Shown here: positions 1 to 8,900 of the stretch, in pieces
Layout: every line of letters begins with the position of its first letter
Numbering within the stretch: position 1 is the stretch's first letter
NCBI RefSeq assembly: GCF_015277675.1
Contig: NZ_JADHEC010000017.1
Location: forward strand, 1 to 64,000
Length of the DNA: 64,000 nucleotides
Reading direction: 5' to 3'
Origin: Flavobacterium soyangense
Lineage (GTDB): Bacteria > Bacteroidota > Bacteroidia > Flavobacteriales > Flavobacteriaceae
Made by a program: the position numbers and the translations under genes
Notes under the pieces: model-generated
The model's database searches: none
What the model was told of the DNA's origin: nothing
Seen by the model: only the letters and a program-made list of their open reading frames with translations

Positions 1-2
1 GA

Positions 3-98
3 ATTTTAGCTAAAATAACAGCTTTAACTTTGGTTCAATTCATCAATAGATTTATTTTTGAAAGACCAATAAACAATATTAAAACACAAATAGTTTAA
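3..98 (+). mobile_element. C-terminal end of an IS982-like transposase (cut by window edge)
   Basis: An open frame enters from the left edge and stops at the TAA at 96-98. Its last residues read LTLVQFINRFIFERPINNIK, which resembles the usual C-terminus of IS982-family transposases as I remember it (a 'TLLQYIN' stretch, then a 'N-RPIN-IK' tail). Only about 31 residues are visible, so the catalytic residues cannot be checked. Just downstream, 103-115 holds ACCCAACGGGTT, an imperfect palindrome that could belong to the right terminal repeat. I cannot see the left end, so whether the element is intact is unknown. Confidence 0.55.
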
Positions 99-150
99 TT
101 ACACCCAACGGGTTAATTGTATAATATAAAAGCACTAATACAAAAATAAT

Positions 151-546
151 ATGGGCAGACTTGGAGCTACAGAGATAGTTGTTCTGATTTTCATCGGTGG
201 AATAATTTATTTCGCTTTCAAACAGAATAAAAATAATATAAATATAGATGTTTTGAATAAACACTATTTGCAATCACAAATTAAATCTAGCGGAACTGCC
301 TATCTTTTATGGTTCTTTTTTGGATTTCATTATGCTTACCTTGGAAAATGGGGGATTCAAATTTTATATTGGATAACTTTTGGAGGATTGGGAATTTGGG
401 CAATTATTGATTTGTTTACTCTTTCCGGAAGAGTTGCTAGTCATAATGCGTTAATTTTTCAGCAAATTGACACTATTGACAGGAAAGAAAGAGATGCCGA
501 ACAAGCTAGAAATATGGCTATGATATTAGCAGCAAAAGGAAATTAA
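151..546 (+). CDS. TM2-domain membrane protein
   Basis: This 131-residue protein has an N-terminal hydrophobic helix (about residues 7-23) and then a TM2 domain at about residues 47-90. The TM2 hallmarks are visible: a first helix AYLLWFFFGFHYAYLGKWG, then a second helix GGLGIWAIIDLFTL with the conserved Asp. The charged C-terminal 40 residues (rich in Asp, Glu, Arg and Lys) should be cytosolic. TM2 proteins are common in Bacteroidota and their molecular role is mostly unknown. The ATG at 151 is the first possible start after the IS end. The GTPase gene begins 21 bases downstream on the same strand, so the two are probably co-transcribed. No TAnnTTTG promoter element was recognised upstream. 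Confidence 0.85.
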   Translation: MGRLGATEIVVLIFIGGIIYFAFKQNKNNINIDVLNKHYLQSQIKSSGTAYLLWFFFGFHYAYLGKWGIQILYWITFGGLGIWAIIDLFTLSGRVASHNALIFQQIDTIDRKERDAEQARNMAMILAAKGN

Positions 547-567
547 AAATCAATTTAAATAAATAAC

Positions 568-1683
568 ATGGATACACAATTTGCCGAAACTCATATTAAT
601 GAGTTTATTGAGAAGTTAAGAAACGATTACGAAGCAAGACAAAATGCTGTTGTGAAAATTGCAATTTCAGGACAAAGTGGTTCTGGTAAATCTTCGTTAA
701 TTAATGCTATTTTAGGAAGAAAAGTCGCTGAAGTTGGAATTACAGAAACTACAACTCATATTAAATCATATATAAGTGGAGGTATTCATTTTTCAGATTT
801 ACCTGGATGTGGAACTGTGAAATTTCCTGTAAATTCATATATTGATAATTGTAAATTAAATGATTTTGATGCTGTAATTATTGTTACCGCAAATAGGTTT
901 TATGAAAATGATATTTGGTTAATTGAAGAAATGGTTAGTATAGGAAGACCCGTTTATGTTGTAAGAACAAAAATGGATACCTCTATCAAAGATGGTGAAC
1001 ATGATGAAGAATTAAATGAAACTGAAGTTTTTGAAAAGGTAAAAGAGGATATTAAAAAAAATGTTGGAAATATTAAAATTAATGGAGTCTATTTAATTTC
1101 ATCTAGGGTGCCATTAAAAATGGATTTGCCAAATTTACTTGTAGATATAAAGAGTAATTTAGACTCAATAAAGAGACAAAGATTTATCTCAGATGTTTCA
1201 CCTTTAAATTCTCAAATATTATTAGCAAAGAGAGAAGTTGCCATATCAGTTGTAAAATATAGAGCTGCCGCAGCTGCATTAAATGGGATAAATCCTATTC
1301 CTGGTTTAGATATTTCCTTAGATATTGCGATATTATTGAATATGGCTTCAGAAATCAAGAAAATTTATGGTTTAGATGAAGAAAACATAAGTGAACTTTC
1401 TAAAAAAATGAAGTCGAAAGCAAATTTTACTGCTTTTAGTCTTAAAGTTGGACAATATTCATCGAAGTTTATTACAAAGGAAGGAATAATTATCATTTTA
1501 AAAAGATTTGCCGTAAGTTTAAGTTCACAAGAAATGCTTAAATATATTCCAATTATTGGTCAAATAGCATCTGCTGGTATTGGATATAAAATGACTTATA
1601 GTTTTGGAGATAATTTAATAATGGAATCTGAATCTTTAGTGAATGAAATCCTTGTTAGAACGGAAGAGGATATTGTTAGTTGA
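568..1683 (+). CDS. IRG/dynamin-like GTPase with DUF697-like C-terminal region
   Basis: This 371-residue protein carries a clear GTPase domain: a P-loop GQSGSGKSS at residues 35-43, a G3 motif DLPG at 77-80 followed by CGT, and a G4 motif TKMD at 134-137. The stretch after G3 (FPVNSYIDNCKLNDFD) and the VVRTKMD region resemble immunity-related GTPases, where G3 is followed by a conserved 'FPxxxY' segment. Residues about 225-275 (NPIPGLDISLDIAILLNM, then KKIYGLDEEN) and 315-345 (IPIIGQIASAGIGYKMTYSFG) resemble the DUF697 tail of bacterial YcjF-type GTPases, suggesting membrane association. It lies between two small membrane-protein genes. A housekeeping membrane GTPase or a stress/defence GTPase are both possible; the substrate and trigger are unknown. 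Confidence 0.78.
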   Translation: MDTQFAETHINEFIEKLRNDYEARQNAVVKIAISGQSGSGKSSLINAILGRKVAEVGITETTTHIKSYISGGIHFSDLPGCGTVKFPVNSYIDNCKLNDFDAVIIVTANRFYENDIWLIEEMVSIGRPVYVVRTKMDTSIKDGEHDEELNETEVFEKVKEDIKKNVGNIKINGVYLISSRVPLKMDLPNLLVDIKSNLDSIKRQRFISDVSPLNSQILLAKREVAISVVKYRAAAAALNGINPIPGLDISLDIAILLNMASEIKKIYGLDEENISELSKKMKSKANFTAFSLKVGQYSSKFITKEGIIIILKRFAVSLSSQEMLKYIPIIGQIASAGIGYKMTYSFGDNLIMESESLVNEILVRTEEDIVS

Positions 1684-1709
1684 AAAATTTGAAATATAAC
1701 TAATTAGAT

Positions 1710-1952
1710 ATGATACAATATATTATTATACGGTTATTGAATTTTGTAATGTGGGTATTTTTTGCAATTGTTGCTATCCCTTTTGGAGTGTTTATGTTGC
1801 TAAATAAATGGTTTCCAGTTTTTAGCCACGATTTAGGTTTTTGGTTTTGGTCCGTTTTTGGGATTGTTACTATTGTAGCTTATGTAGTTTTATGGAAACC
1901 CTTACTTTGGATAATAGGAATTTTTCAACTATTGGGAGGAGCTGGGCAATAG
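1710..1952 (+). CDS. Small hydrophobic membrane protein of unknown function
   Basis: This 80-residue protein is almost entirely hydrophobic, with predicted membrane helices at about residues 5-30, 43-60 and 62-78. It is rich in Trp and Phe and has few charges. I recognise no family. It starts 26 bases after the GTPase stop codon and is followed by a strong terminator, so it reads as the last gene of a three-gene unit with the TM2 protein and the GTPase. A membrane partner for the GTPase is an inference from position only. Confidence 0.7.
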   Translation: MIQYIIIRLLNFVMWVFFAIVAIPFGVFMLLNKWFPVFSHDLGFWFWSVFGIVTIVAYVVLWKPLLWIIGIFQLLGGAGQ

Positions 1953-2016
1953 GGAAATAATTTTGGTATAGCGATGAAAACACTATCCTAAAAAGTGTGT
2001 GTCTTAATAAATTACG

Positions 2017-2053
2017 AGGTTTGACTTTTTATTAAAAAGTCAAACCTTTTTTT
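2017..2053 (+). terminator. Intrinsic terminator of the TM2-GTPase cassette
   Basis: A perfect 14-bp stem (2017-2030 with 2034-2047) closes a 3-base loop and runs into seven T residues at 2047-2053. It follows the 80-residue membrane protein and separates the cassette from the convergent nth gene. Confidence 0.85.
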
Positions 2054-2090
2054 ATTTAAAATTATTCTTCGCTAACAACGAAAAGAAACA

Positions 2091-2732
2091 CTAAAAATGC
2101 TCCCTATAATACTCGCAAATCCCATTAATTGGACATTCTGGACACTTGGGTTGAGGACGACAAATTTCTCTTCCTAAAAATGAAATCGCCATGCCTATTT
2201 CTCCCCAAATGGTCTTTGGCAATACTTGCATAAGTTGCTTTTCTACTTTGATGCCGTCTTTCGATTCTGGGATTAATCCAATTCTTGGAGCGACACGAAT
2301 CAAGTGTAAATCGGCAATAATTCCTTCAACGGGAACATTGGCTTCTCGCATAATGACATTGGCGGATTTACGCCCGATACCTTTCAGAGCCGTTAATCCG
2401 TCCATCGTGAGCGGAATATTTTCATCTTTTTTGATGGTTTGTGCAATTTCTATTAGCCAATTGGCTTTGGTGCCAAAATTCCTTACTTTGGAGATGTGAG
2501 GAATTAATGCTTCCACATTAGAAACGGAAAGACTTTCCATATTAGGAAAAACTTCAAATAGGGAAGGAGCAATTTTGTTGATATTCGCATCGGAATCTTG
2601 GGCAGAAAGGACAACCATTACCAGCAATTGGTACAAATTATGATAATCCAACGGATGTTTTCGACCTTTGTATTTCTTTAGAATTGGTGCTAATTTTTCC
2701 GTCCAATCATTTGTTTCTTCAAATAAATTCAT
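2091..2732 (-). CDS. nth: Endonuclease III (DNA glycosylase/AP lyase)
   Basis: This 213-residue protein has the HhH-GPD fold of endonuclease III, which removes oxidised pyrimidines and cuts abasic sites. The helix-hairpin-helix segment LKGIGRKSANVIM carries the catalytic Lys. The downstream IIADLHLIRVAPR segment carries the catalytic Asp; the usual 'DTH' reads 'DLH' here. The C-terminus has the four iron-sulfur Cys in the family spacing C-x6-C-x2-C-x5-C (CRPQPKCPECPINGIC). The length is normal. It lies downstream of the nuo terminator and is probably transcribed separately. MutY is excluded by the short length and the lack of a NUDIX-like tail. Confidence 0.93.
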   Translation of the reverse strand: MNLFEETNDWTEKLAPILKKYKGRKHPLDYHNLYQLLVMVVLSAQDSDANINKIAPSLFEVFPNMESLSVSNVEALIPHISKVRNFGTKANWLIEIAQTIKKDENIPLTMDGLTALKGIGRKSANVIMREANVPVEGIIADLHLIRVAPRIGLIPESKDGIKVEKQLMQVLPKTIWGEIGMAISFLGREICRPQPKCPECPINGICEYYREHF

Positions 2733-2754
2733 AATTTGGGATTTTATATTTCAC

Positions 2755-2802
2755 AAAAAAAATACTGATAATTCCTCAGTTTAGTTGGGAAAGTATCAGT
2801 AT
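2755..2802 (-). terminator. Intrinsic terminator at the end of the kor-nuo operon
   Basis: The 9-base arms 2762-2770 and 2794-2802 (ATACTGATA and its complement) form a hairpin. Read on the minus strand, the stem is followed by eight T residues (the A run at 2755-2762). It lies about 40 bases past the last gene of the nuo transcript. Confidence 0.7.
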
Positions 2803-2840
2803 AAAGTTAAGATAAAAATGCTGAAAGATTGTTTTTGCTT

Positions 2841-3167
2841 TTACGAATTCTTCCAATACATTGGGTTAGTTTCTTCGGTTCTTTGAAACCAGTAATCTTG
2901 TGTTACTTTGTGGCCATCTAGCGTTTTCATTTTCCGTTCGAAAATCCAGATTGTAGGATTGAAAACCATATTGGTTACTGCCACGGTATATAATTGTAGA
3001 TCTTCTTCCGCTTTTTTAGTTTCTTCTTCGATAACTACTTCTAATCCATTGTGTTCTAATAGTTTCTTTAAGAAATCTTTACGGTTTTCATCAACCCCTT
3101 TTTCTACAAAAGTGACTCTTGTTTCTCCAATGCTTCCAAATGAATGTTTTCCGTCTAATGTTGCCAT
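2841..3167 (-). CDS. Conserved small protein after nuoN, function unknown
   Basis: This soluble 108-residue protein starts three bases after the nuoN stop codon, so it is the last gene of the nuo operon. It has no signal peptide, membrane helix or metal-binding cysteine. The middle is strongly charged (EEETKKAEEDLQL), the C-terminal third is rich in aromatic residues (NPTIWIFERKMK, TQDYWFQR, NPMYWKN), and it looks like a small alpha/beta domain. I do not recognise the family. Position suggests an accessory or assembly role for complex I, but that is inference. Confidence 0.7.
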   Translation of the reverse strand: MATLDGKHSFGSIGETRVTFVEKGVDENRKDFLKKLLEHNGLEVVIEEETKKAEEDLQLYTVAVTNMVFNPTIWIFERKMKTLDGHKVTQDYWFQRTEETNPMYWKNS

Positions 3168-3170
3168 AAC

Positions 3171-4601
3171 TTATTTATTAAAAATGGTACTTAATTCAAA
3201 AATGTAATCGTATAATGGACTGTATAATCCAAGAGCTAGAATGCCTAAAACGGTAATTATTAGCCCCAAACGCATATAAATTTTGCTCTTGAAAAAAGGA
3301 ATTGGATTGTCACTTTTTCTAATGAACATAGCTCTTATTAACAATAAATAATAGTATAGCGAAATGGTTACATTGACAACTGCTAAGAAAACTAATAGAT
3401 AATACCCTTTGCTTGCTGCTGCTGCGAACAAGAAAAATTTACCGAAAAAACCAGCAACTGGCGGTATTCCTGCTAATGAAAATAAGGCTAACATCATCAC
3501 AAGACTCAAGTTGGGATTGGTTCTGTACAAACCATTGTAATCATCTCTATTTTCTTTCCCAGTTTGCAACGAAATAGCTTGTACCACTCCAAAAGCTGCT
3601 AAATTTGTGAATATGTAAACCATTATAAAATAAACAACTGTAGCAGTTCCTAATTGTGTACCAGAAATTAGACCTAATAAAATAAAACCAGCTTGCGCAA
3701 TTGATGAAAAAGCCAAGAATCGTTTCATATTCTGTTGGCGTAAAGCAAATAAGTTACCAATAAACATTGTGGTAAGTGCTATCAAATAAATGATATTTTC
3801 CCAAATGTACATCAAGGGTTTTAATACAGTAAACATTAAAATCATCAAAATAAACACGGCAGCTCCTTTTGAAATTACAGATAAATAGGAAGCAATTCCA
3901 ATTGGCGCTCCTTCATAAACGTCAGCTGTCCAAAAATGAAATGGAACCAATGATATTTTGAATGCCAATCCGACAAAAAACAAGATGGAACCTAATATAG
4001 TCAAGTTGGTTGACGTTAAAACTTCAATGACATCATTAAAATAAATGGAACCCGTTGCAGCATATAACAACGAGATTCCAAACAAAGAAACTCCCGATGC
4101 CAATCCTGCCGAAAGTATAAATTTAACACCTGCTTCACTCGAAATTCTTTTGGAAGTTTCCCAAGCTACCAACGCAGCAACTGGCAAAGTTGATAATTCC
4201 AATCCAATGTAAAACATTAGAAAATCACCTGCCGAAATCATAAAATACATTCCCAAAAGAGAAGAAAAGAGCAACATAAAAAACTCGGTTCCTTTATTCA
4301 AGGGCACCATTTTTTCTTGAATCCAATCGGCTGATTGAAGTAGGACTATTAATACACCTACATTAAGCGTGTTTTTAAAGAAGTGAATCAGCGTATTTGT
4401 GCGGAACATTCCACCAAACAAACTAGTTTCCTCGATAGCAAAAAAGCCTAAAATGGTATGGATACCAAATAATATTATAGCTATGTGTACAATCCTTCCT
4501 TTATTGTTTTTATTTATGAAAATTTCGCCTACAATCAATAATAGTATAATTGTCAATAGGAAAATTTCTTGTCTCATTGCGATAAAACTGGTCAAATTCA
4601 T
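3171..4601 (-). CDS. nuoN: NADH-quinone oxidoreductase subunit N (antiporter-like)
   Basis: This 476-residue integral membrane protein has about 14 hydrophobic helices and belongs to the proton-pumping antiporter-like subunits of respiratory complex I. The key transmembrane Glu is at residue 135 (YIGLELSTLPVAALVA), and the central Lys-containing helix reads SKGAAVFILMILM. A later segment, LFSLAGIPPVAGFFGKFFLF, is a family hallmark. It starts 12 bases after nuoM and is followed by the small unknown gene. NuoN sits closest to the quinone-binding arm among the three antiporter subunits. The length is typical for Bacteroidota NuoN. Confidence 0.95.
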   Translation of the reverse strand: MNLTSFIAMRQEIFLLTIILLLIVGEIFINKNNKGRIVHIAIILFGIHTILGFFAIEETSLFGGMFRTNTLIHFFKNTLNVGVLIVLLQSADWIQEKMVPLNKGTEFFMLLFSSLLGMYFMISAGDFLMFYIGLELSTLPVAALVAWETSKRISSEAGVKFILSAGLASGVSLFGISLLYAATGSIYFNDVIEVLTSTNLTILGSILFFVGLAFKISLVPFHFWTADVYEGAPIGIASYLSVISKGAAVFILMILMFTVLKPLMYIWENIIYLIALTTMFIGNLFALRQQNMKRFLAFSSIAQAGFILLGLISGTQLGTATVVYFIMVYIFTNLAAFGVVQAISLQTGKENRDDYNGLYRTNPNLSLVMMLALFSLAGIPPVAGFFGKFFLFAAAASKGYYLLVFLAVVNVTISLYYYLLLIRAMFIRKSDNPIPFFKSKIYMRLGLIITVLGILALGLYSPLYDYIFELSTIFNK

Positions 4602-4613
4602 TTTTGTTATTTA

Positions 4614-6110
4614 TTATAAATGATTTAATACTCCTTGAATAAATGGCCCAACACTGTCCATCGTCATATTGCTTAACCAAAGCGGTGCTACTCCCATTCC
4701 AATCATAGGAATTAATAGCAACATTATACCTGTTACCTCGAACCAGGTTACCTTTGGTAAGTCTAAAAACTCTTCGTTTTTAACTTCTCCCATCAACATA
4801 ATTCCCAGAACTCGCAGGATGTAAACTGCGGTAACCACAATTGCCGAAACTGAAATTATCGTCGCTACTCTATAGAACATTTCTTCGTGTTGGAATGCAC
4901 CAACGAAAATGTTCATTTCAGCAATAAAACCACTAAATCCAGGCAATCCCAATGAAGCCAAACCCGCAATTACATAAATCACAGAAATGAATGGCATAAC
5001 TTTTAATAAACCACCCAATTTTGTGATGTCTCTGGTGTGTGTTCTTCCATAAATCATCCCGATTAAGGCGAAGAATAAGGCTGTCATAAATCCGTGGGAA
5101 AGTGATTGTAAAATCGCACCGTTCCAAGCGGTTTTGTTCAACATCAACAAAGCAAACAACACCATTCCCAAGTGACTCACTGAGGAATACGCATTGATGT
5201 ATTTTAAATCGGTTTGTTTCAATGCTCCAAAGGCGCCATAAATAACTCCCGTTGCGGATAATATGATGAAAAACCAAGACCATTCGATAGCTCCCAATGG
5301 CAATAAAAACATTGCAATTCTAAAGACTCCATAACCTCCCAATTTCATTAAAACTCCCGCGTGAAGCATTGATACTGCTGTTGGTGCCGAAGCGTGACCA
5401 TCAGGAGACCAAGTGTGAAAAGGAAATAAGGCTCCAAGAACGGCAAAGCCGATAAAAGTCAAAGGGAAAAATAGTTTCTGAGCTTCAAATGGGATATGTA
5501 CTTTGGAAATTTCTAATATATTGAATGTCAGCACCCCTCCATCAGCATTGGAATTAAAATAAATTCCCAAAACGCCAACCAATAAAACTGCTGAAGCTCC
5601 CATTAGCATTAATGTTAATTTCATTGCCGAATATTCTTTTGGTCCTGAGCCCCAAATTCCAATCAACAAATACATTGGTATAACTGCAATTTCGTAGAAT
5701 ACAAACATCGTGAACAAATCGATTGAAATGAAGAATCCGTAAACGCCAGTGGCCAAAACCAATAGCGAAACAAAAAATTCTTTTGGTAAATCGTCCGTTT
5801 TCCAAGAAATAAAAACACCAGCCAAAACAACTATTGAAGTCAACAACAATAATGCGGTCGAAATACCATCGACTCCAATGGCATAATGCACATTGAAATT
5901 TTTAAACCAAACCGTGTCTTGAGTAAAAAGCATTACGCTTTTATTGATAGCTCTTTCTCTAAAATAAGCAAAAAGCAAATTGATAGCCATTCCTAGTTGA
6001 ATGAAACTTCCAATCATTGAAATAATTCGTGCCTGTTTTAATCCTTTGGAGAAAACCAAAGCTATAACTGTGAGTACAGGTACAATTACAAAAAGTGATA
6101 AAATATCCAT
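4614..6110 (-). CDS. nuoM: NADH-quinone oxidoreductase subunit M (antiporter-like)
   Basis: This 498-residue protein has about 14 transmembrane helices and is the middle antiporter-like subunit of complex I. The conserved helix-5 Glu is residue 140 in FVFYEIAVIPMYLLIGIWG. The helix-7/8 motif HTWSPDGHASAPTAVSMLHA and the following LMKLGGYGVFR are both present and diagnostic for NuoM. It sits nine bases after nuoL and 12 before nuoN in the same transcript. No truncation or missing key residue was seen. Confidence 0.96.
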   Translation of the reverse strand: MDILSLFVIVPVLTVIALVFSKGLKQARIISMIGSFIQLGMAINLLFAYFRERAINKSVMLFTQDTVWFKNFNVHYAIGVDGISTALLLLTSIVVLAGVFISWKTDDLPKEFFVSLLVLATGVYGFFISIDLFTMFVFYEIAVIPMYLLIGIWGSGPKEYSAMKLTLMLMGASAVLLVGVLGIYFNSNADGGVLTFNILEISKVHIPFEAQKLFFPLTFIGFAVLGALFPFHTWSPDGHASAPTAVSMLHAGVLMKLGGYGVFRIAMFLLPLGAIEWSWFFIILSATGVIYGAFGALKQTDLKYINAYSSVSHLGMVLFALLMLNKTAWNGAILQSLSHGFMTALFFALIGMIYGRTHTRDITKLGGLLKVMPFISVIYVIAGLASLGLPGFSGFIAEMNIFVGAFQHEEMFYRVATIISVSAIVVTAVYILRVLGIMLMGEVKNEEFLDLPKVTWFEVTGIMLLLIPMIGMGVAPLWLSNMTMDSVGPFIQGVLNHL

Positions 6111-6119
6111 ATTAATTGA

Positions 6120-8048
6120 TTAGTTTGTCCATAAATAAATGAAAACCAAAGCGACAATCACAACTCCCGATACAAAAAACATTGCGTAATCTTGTAGTCT
6201 TCCGGATTGCAATCCTTTTATTTTTTCGGAAATAATTACCGTTTTGTTTCCAATGCCTTCCATCGTTCCGTCAACATATTTCTTATCGAATTTTGCAATT
6301 GGAGTGGAAATTAGATTAAAAACAATTTTTTTGGTAACGAACATATAGATTTCGTCGAAGTAAAATTTATGAAAGGCCCATTTGTACAACATTCCAAAAG
6401 CATTGGAAAATCGTTCAGCCAAATCATTTTCTTTTTTGTAGAAAATCCAGGCAAGGATGATTCCAACTAATCCGGTTCCCACGGCTACTGCGGCCATTGG
6501 ATAATTCAAATGTCCTTCAAAAGCAACTCTATCGGCAGTCACGAATTCGCTGAAAGGAATAAATCCTGCCACGATACTCATAAAAGCCAAGAACAATAAA
6601 GGAAATGTCATCGAAATTGGTGATTCGTGTGGAGTGTGTTTGTATTGGGTATCTTTGCCCCAAAATATTCCAAAATAAAGTCGGAACATATAAAAAGCAG
6701 TTAATCCCGCCACGAAAAGCGCCATAAAATAAATCAGCTGATTTTTTTCGAATGCTGCCACCAAGATTTCGTCTTTACTCCAAAATCCTGCAAACGGTGG
6801 AACTCCGGCAATTGCCAAAGCTGCAATCAAGAACGTAATATTGGTAATTGGCATATATTTGCGCAATCCGCCCATATCTTTCAAATAATTGCTGTGAACT
6901 GCGTGAATAACGGAACCAGCGCCCAAGAATAACAAGGCTTTGAACATTGCGTGTGTAAACAAATGAAACATTGACGCCATATAACCAACACCTTCTTCTC
7001 CTTTATAACTTGAAACACCAAGTGCCAACATCATATAACCAATTTGTGACATTGTCGAAAAGGCCAAAACTCGTTTAATATCCGTTTGTGTAAGAGCGAT
7101 TATTGCTGCAAACAAGGAAGAAAATGCTCCCACATAAGCCACAATATTCAAGGCAAATCCACCTTCAACGAAATAATACATTGGGAATAATCGAGCAACC
7201 AAATAAACTCCGGCTACAACCATTGTTGCTGCGTGAATTAATGCTGAAACCGGTGTTGGCCCTTCCATTGCGTCCGGTAACCAGATGTGTAATGGGAACA
7301 TCGCTGATTTTCCAGCTCCACCCATAAATATTAAAAGCAATGCCCAAGTAATTACGGATAATCCCATAAAGGAAGAAGATGCCCAATTTAAAAGCAAACC
7401 TTCACCTTCTGGATTGACAGCATTTAATGTTTGAAAATCAAAAGTACCGGCATAATAGCCAACAATTAATATTCCAATCAAGAAGCCAAAATCAGCAAAA
7501 CGAGTCACTATAAATGCTTTTTTTGCTGCAGCTACTGCCGAAGTTTTGGTATAATAATAACCAATTAATAAATAGGAAGAAACTCCTACCAATTCCCAAA
7601 AAATATAGATTTGGAAAAGGTTTGTTGCCAATACTAATCCAAGCATTGAAAAGGAAAATAGCGATAAAAAAGCAAAGAATTTGGTATAACCATCATCACC
7701 TTTCATATAACCTCGGCTATAAATGTGTACCATCAGGGAAACTGTAGTCACGACAATAAGCATCATCACAGATATTGGATCAATCAAAATTCCCATATCG
7801 ATATGCAAAGTATCGGTGAAGTTCATCCACACTGTTTTTTCAACGAATGTTTGGTAAACACCATCGACTTTTCCTACCACAAAAAAGTATTGGTAGGCAG
7901 TATAATAAGACAATGCAGCCGAAACTGACAATCCTAAAACGCCAATGTATCCAGAAACTGCCGGTTTAATTTGTTGGTTAAAAATTCCCAAAAGCAAGAA
8001 AACAGCCAGCGGAATAAACGGAATAAATAATATATAAGAGATGTCCAT
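6120..8048 (-). CDS. nuoL: NADH-quinone oxidoreductase subunit L (antiporter-like)
   Basis: This 642-residue protein is the distal antiporter-like subunit of complex I. Key Glu152 lies in IFWELVGVSSYLLIGYYY. The motif LPDAMEGPTPVSALIHAATM and the following VVAGVYLVAR are characteristic of NuoL. The long C-terminal extension with an amphipathic segment and a last membrane helix (about residues 615-640) matches the NuoL lateral helix that clamps NuoM and NuoN. The gene is 12 bases after nuoK and nine before nuoM. Nothing odd was seen. Confidence 0.96.
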   Translation of the reverse strand: MDISYILFIPFIPLAVFLLLGIFNQQIKPAVSGYIGVLGLSVSAALSYYTAYQYFFVVGKVDGVYQTFVEKTVWMNFTDTLHIDMGILIDPISVMMLIVVTTVSLMVHIYSRGYMKGDDGYTKFFAFLSLFSFSMLGLVLATNLFQIYIFWELVGVSSYLLIGYYYTKTSAVAAAKKAFIVTRFADFGFLIGILIVGYYAGTFDFQTLNAVNPEGEGLLLNWASSSFMGLSVITWALLLIFMGGAGKSAMFPLHIWLPDAMEGPTPVSALIHAATMVVAGVYLVARLFPMYYFVEGGFALNIVAYVGAFSSLFAAIIALTQTDIKRVLAFSTMSQIGYMMLALGVSSYKGEEGVGYMASMFHLFTHAMFKALLFLGAGSVIHAVHSNYLKDMGGLRKYMPITNITFLIAALAIAGVPPFAGFWSKDEILVAAFEKNQLIYFMALFVAGLTAFYMFRLYFGIFWGKDTQYKHTPHESPISMTFPLLFLAFMSIVAGFIPFSEFVTADRVAFEGHLNYPMAAVAVGTGLVGIILAWIFYKKENDLAERFSNAFGMLYKWAFHKFYFDEIYMFVTKKIVFNLISTPIAKFDKKYVDGTMEGIGNKTVIISEKIKGLQSGRLQDYAMFFVSGVVIVALVFIYLWTN

Positions 8049-8060
8049 AGTTGATGAATA

Positions 8061-8378
8061 TTAATACTTCATAATTTCAGTGTCCTTCACTTCAACAGAG
8101 CTAATTTGTCTGTAAAGATTAATTATGATTGCAACAGCCAGCGCAGTTTCGGCGGCAGCCACGGCAATAATAAAAATCGAAAAGAAAACGCCTTGCAACA
8201 CATCCGGATATAAATATTTGTTGATGATAACAAAGTTTATTGCCGAAGCGTTTAAAATTAATTCAAGAGAAATTAAAATTGAAATCAAGTTTTTTCTTGT
8301 AATAAATCCATAAATGCCTATAAAAAACAGAATAGAGGTAAGGGTGAAAATTTCGTAAATGCTAATTCCGGCTATCAT
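8061..8378 (-). CDS. nuoK: NADH-quinone oxidoreductase subunit K
   Basis: This 105-residue protein has three membrane helices. The two functionally important transmembrane Glu residues are present: Glu39 in ISILISLELILNA and Glu77 in VAAAETALAVAI. They line the central proton path of complex I and are the homologues of the MnhC/MrpC Glu pair. The ATG overlaps the nuoJ stop codon by four bases (ATGA type), a sign of translational coupling. The length is normal for NuoK. Confidence 0.95.
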   Translation of the reverse strand: MIAGISIYEIFTLTSILFFIGIYGFITRKNLISILISLELILNASAINFVIINKYLYPDVLQGVFFSIFIIAVAAAETALAVAIIINLYRQISSVEVKDTEIMKY

Positions 8379-8896
8379 AATGTGTCGTCGTTTTTAGTTA
8401 GTTTGTCTCCTTTTCCAATGATTATTGCTCCAATCATTGCGGCCAATAATAGAATACTAATCACTTCAAAAGGTAAAATGAATCCGCCTGCTCCGTAGCT
8501 TAAAAGTCCCATTCCAATATCAGAAACATCGGTAGTTTTAGAATTTTCGACAACATTAAAATTGGTTGAATAAATGACGGACAAGAAAACGCCTAGTCCA
8601 ATCAAACAAACCAATCCGGTTATTAATTTTTTGGACAATTTTGCCATTTCCAATTCCATTTCGATATGGTGAACCAGCAGCACCGAGAAAATGACCAACA
8701 CAATAATTCCTCCTGCGTAAACCGTTAATTGAACGGCGGCCAAGAAATTATAGTCAATCAAAAAGTAAATTCCCGCCACACCAATAAGCACAAACAGCAG
8801 ATAAATAACGGAGCGAAGCATTTGGCGACTCGTTACAGAAGCAATGGCAGCAACAATCATTATCAATGCCAGGATATAAAATACAATTTTTTCCAT
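8375..8896 (-). CDS. nuoJ: NADH-quinone oxidoreductase subunit J
   Basis: This 173-residue protein has five hydrophobic helices. The segment VQLTVYAGGIIVLVIFSVLL is the NuoJ/ND6 signature, containing the glycine-rich helix that changes conformation (pi-bulge) during turnover. It starts four bases after nuoI and overlaps nuoK by four bases. No anomalies were seen. Confidence 0.94.
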   Translation of the reverse strand: MEKIVFYILALIMIVAAIASVTSRQMLRSVIYLLFVLIGVAGIYFLIDYNFLAAVQLTVYAGGIIVLVIFSVLLVHHIEMELEMAKLSKKLITGLVCLIGLGVFLSVIYSTNFNVVENSKTTDVSDIGMGLLSYGAGGFILPFEVISILLLAAMIGAIIIGKGDKLTKNDDTL

Positions 8897-8900
8897 AAGA

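Noticed and set aside
568..1683. Horizontal transfer of the GTPase from an animal IRG gene
   Set aside because: The base composition and the DUF697-like tail are bacterial. The similarity is better explained by shared ancestry of the GTPase superfamily.
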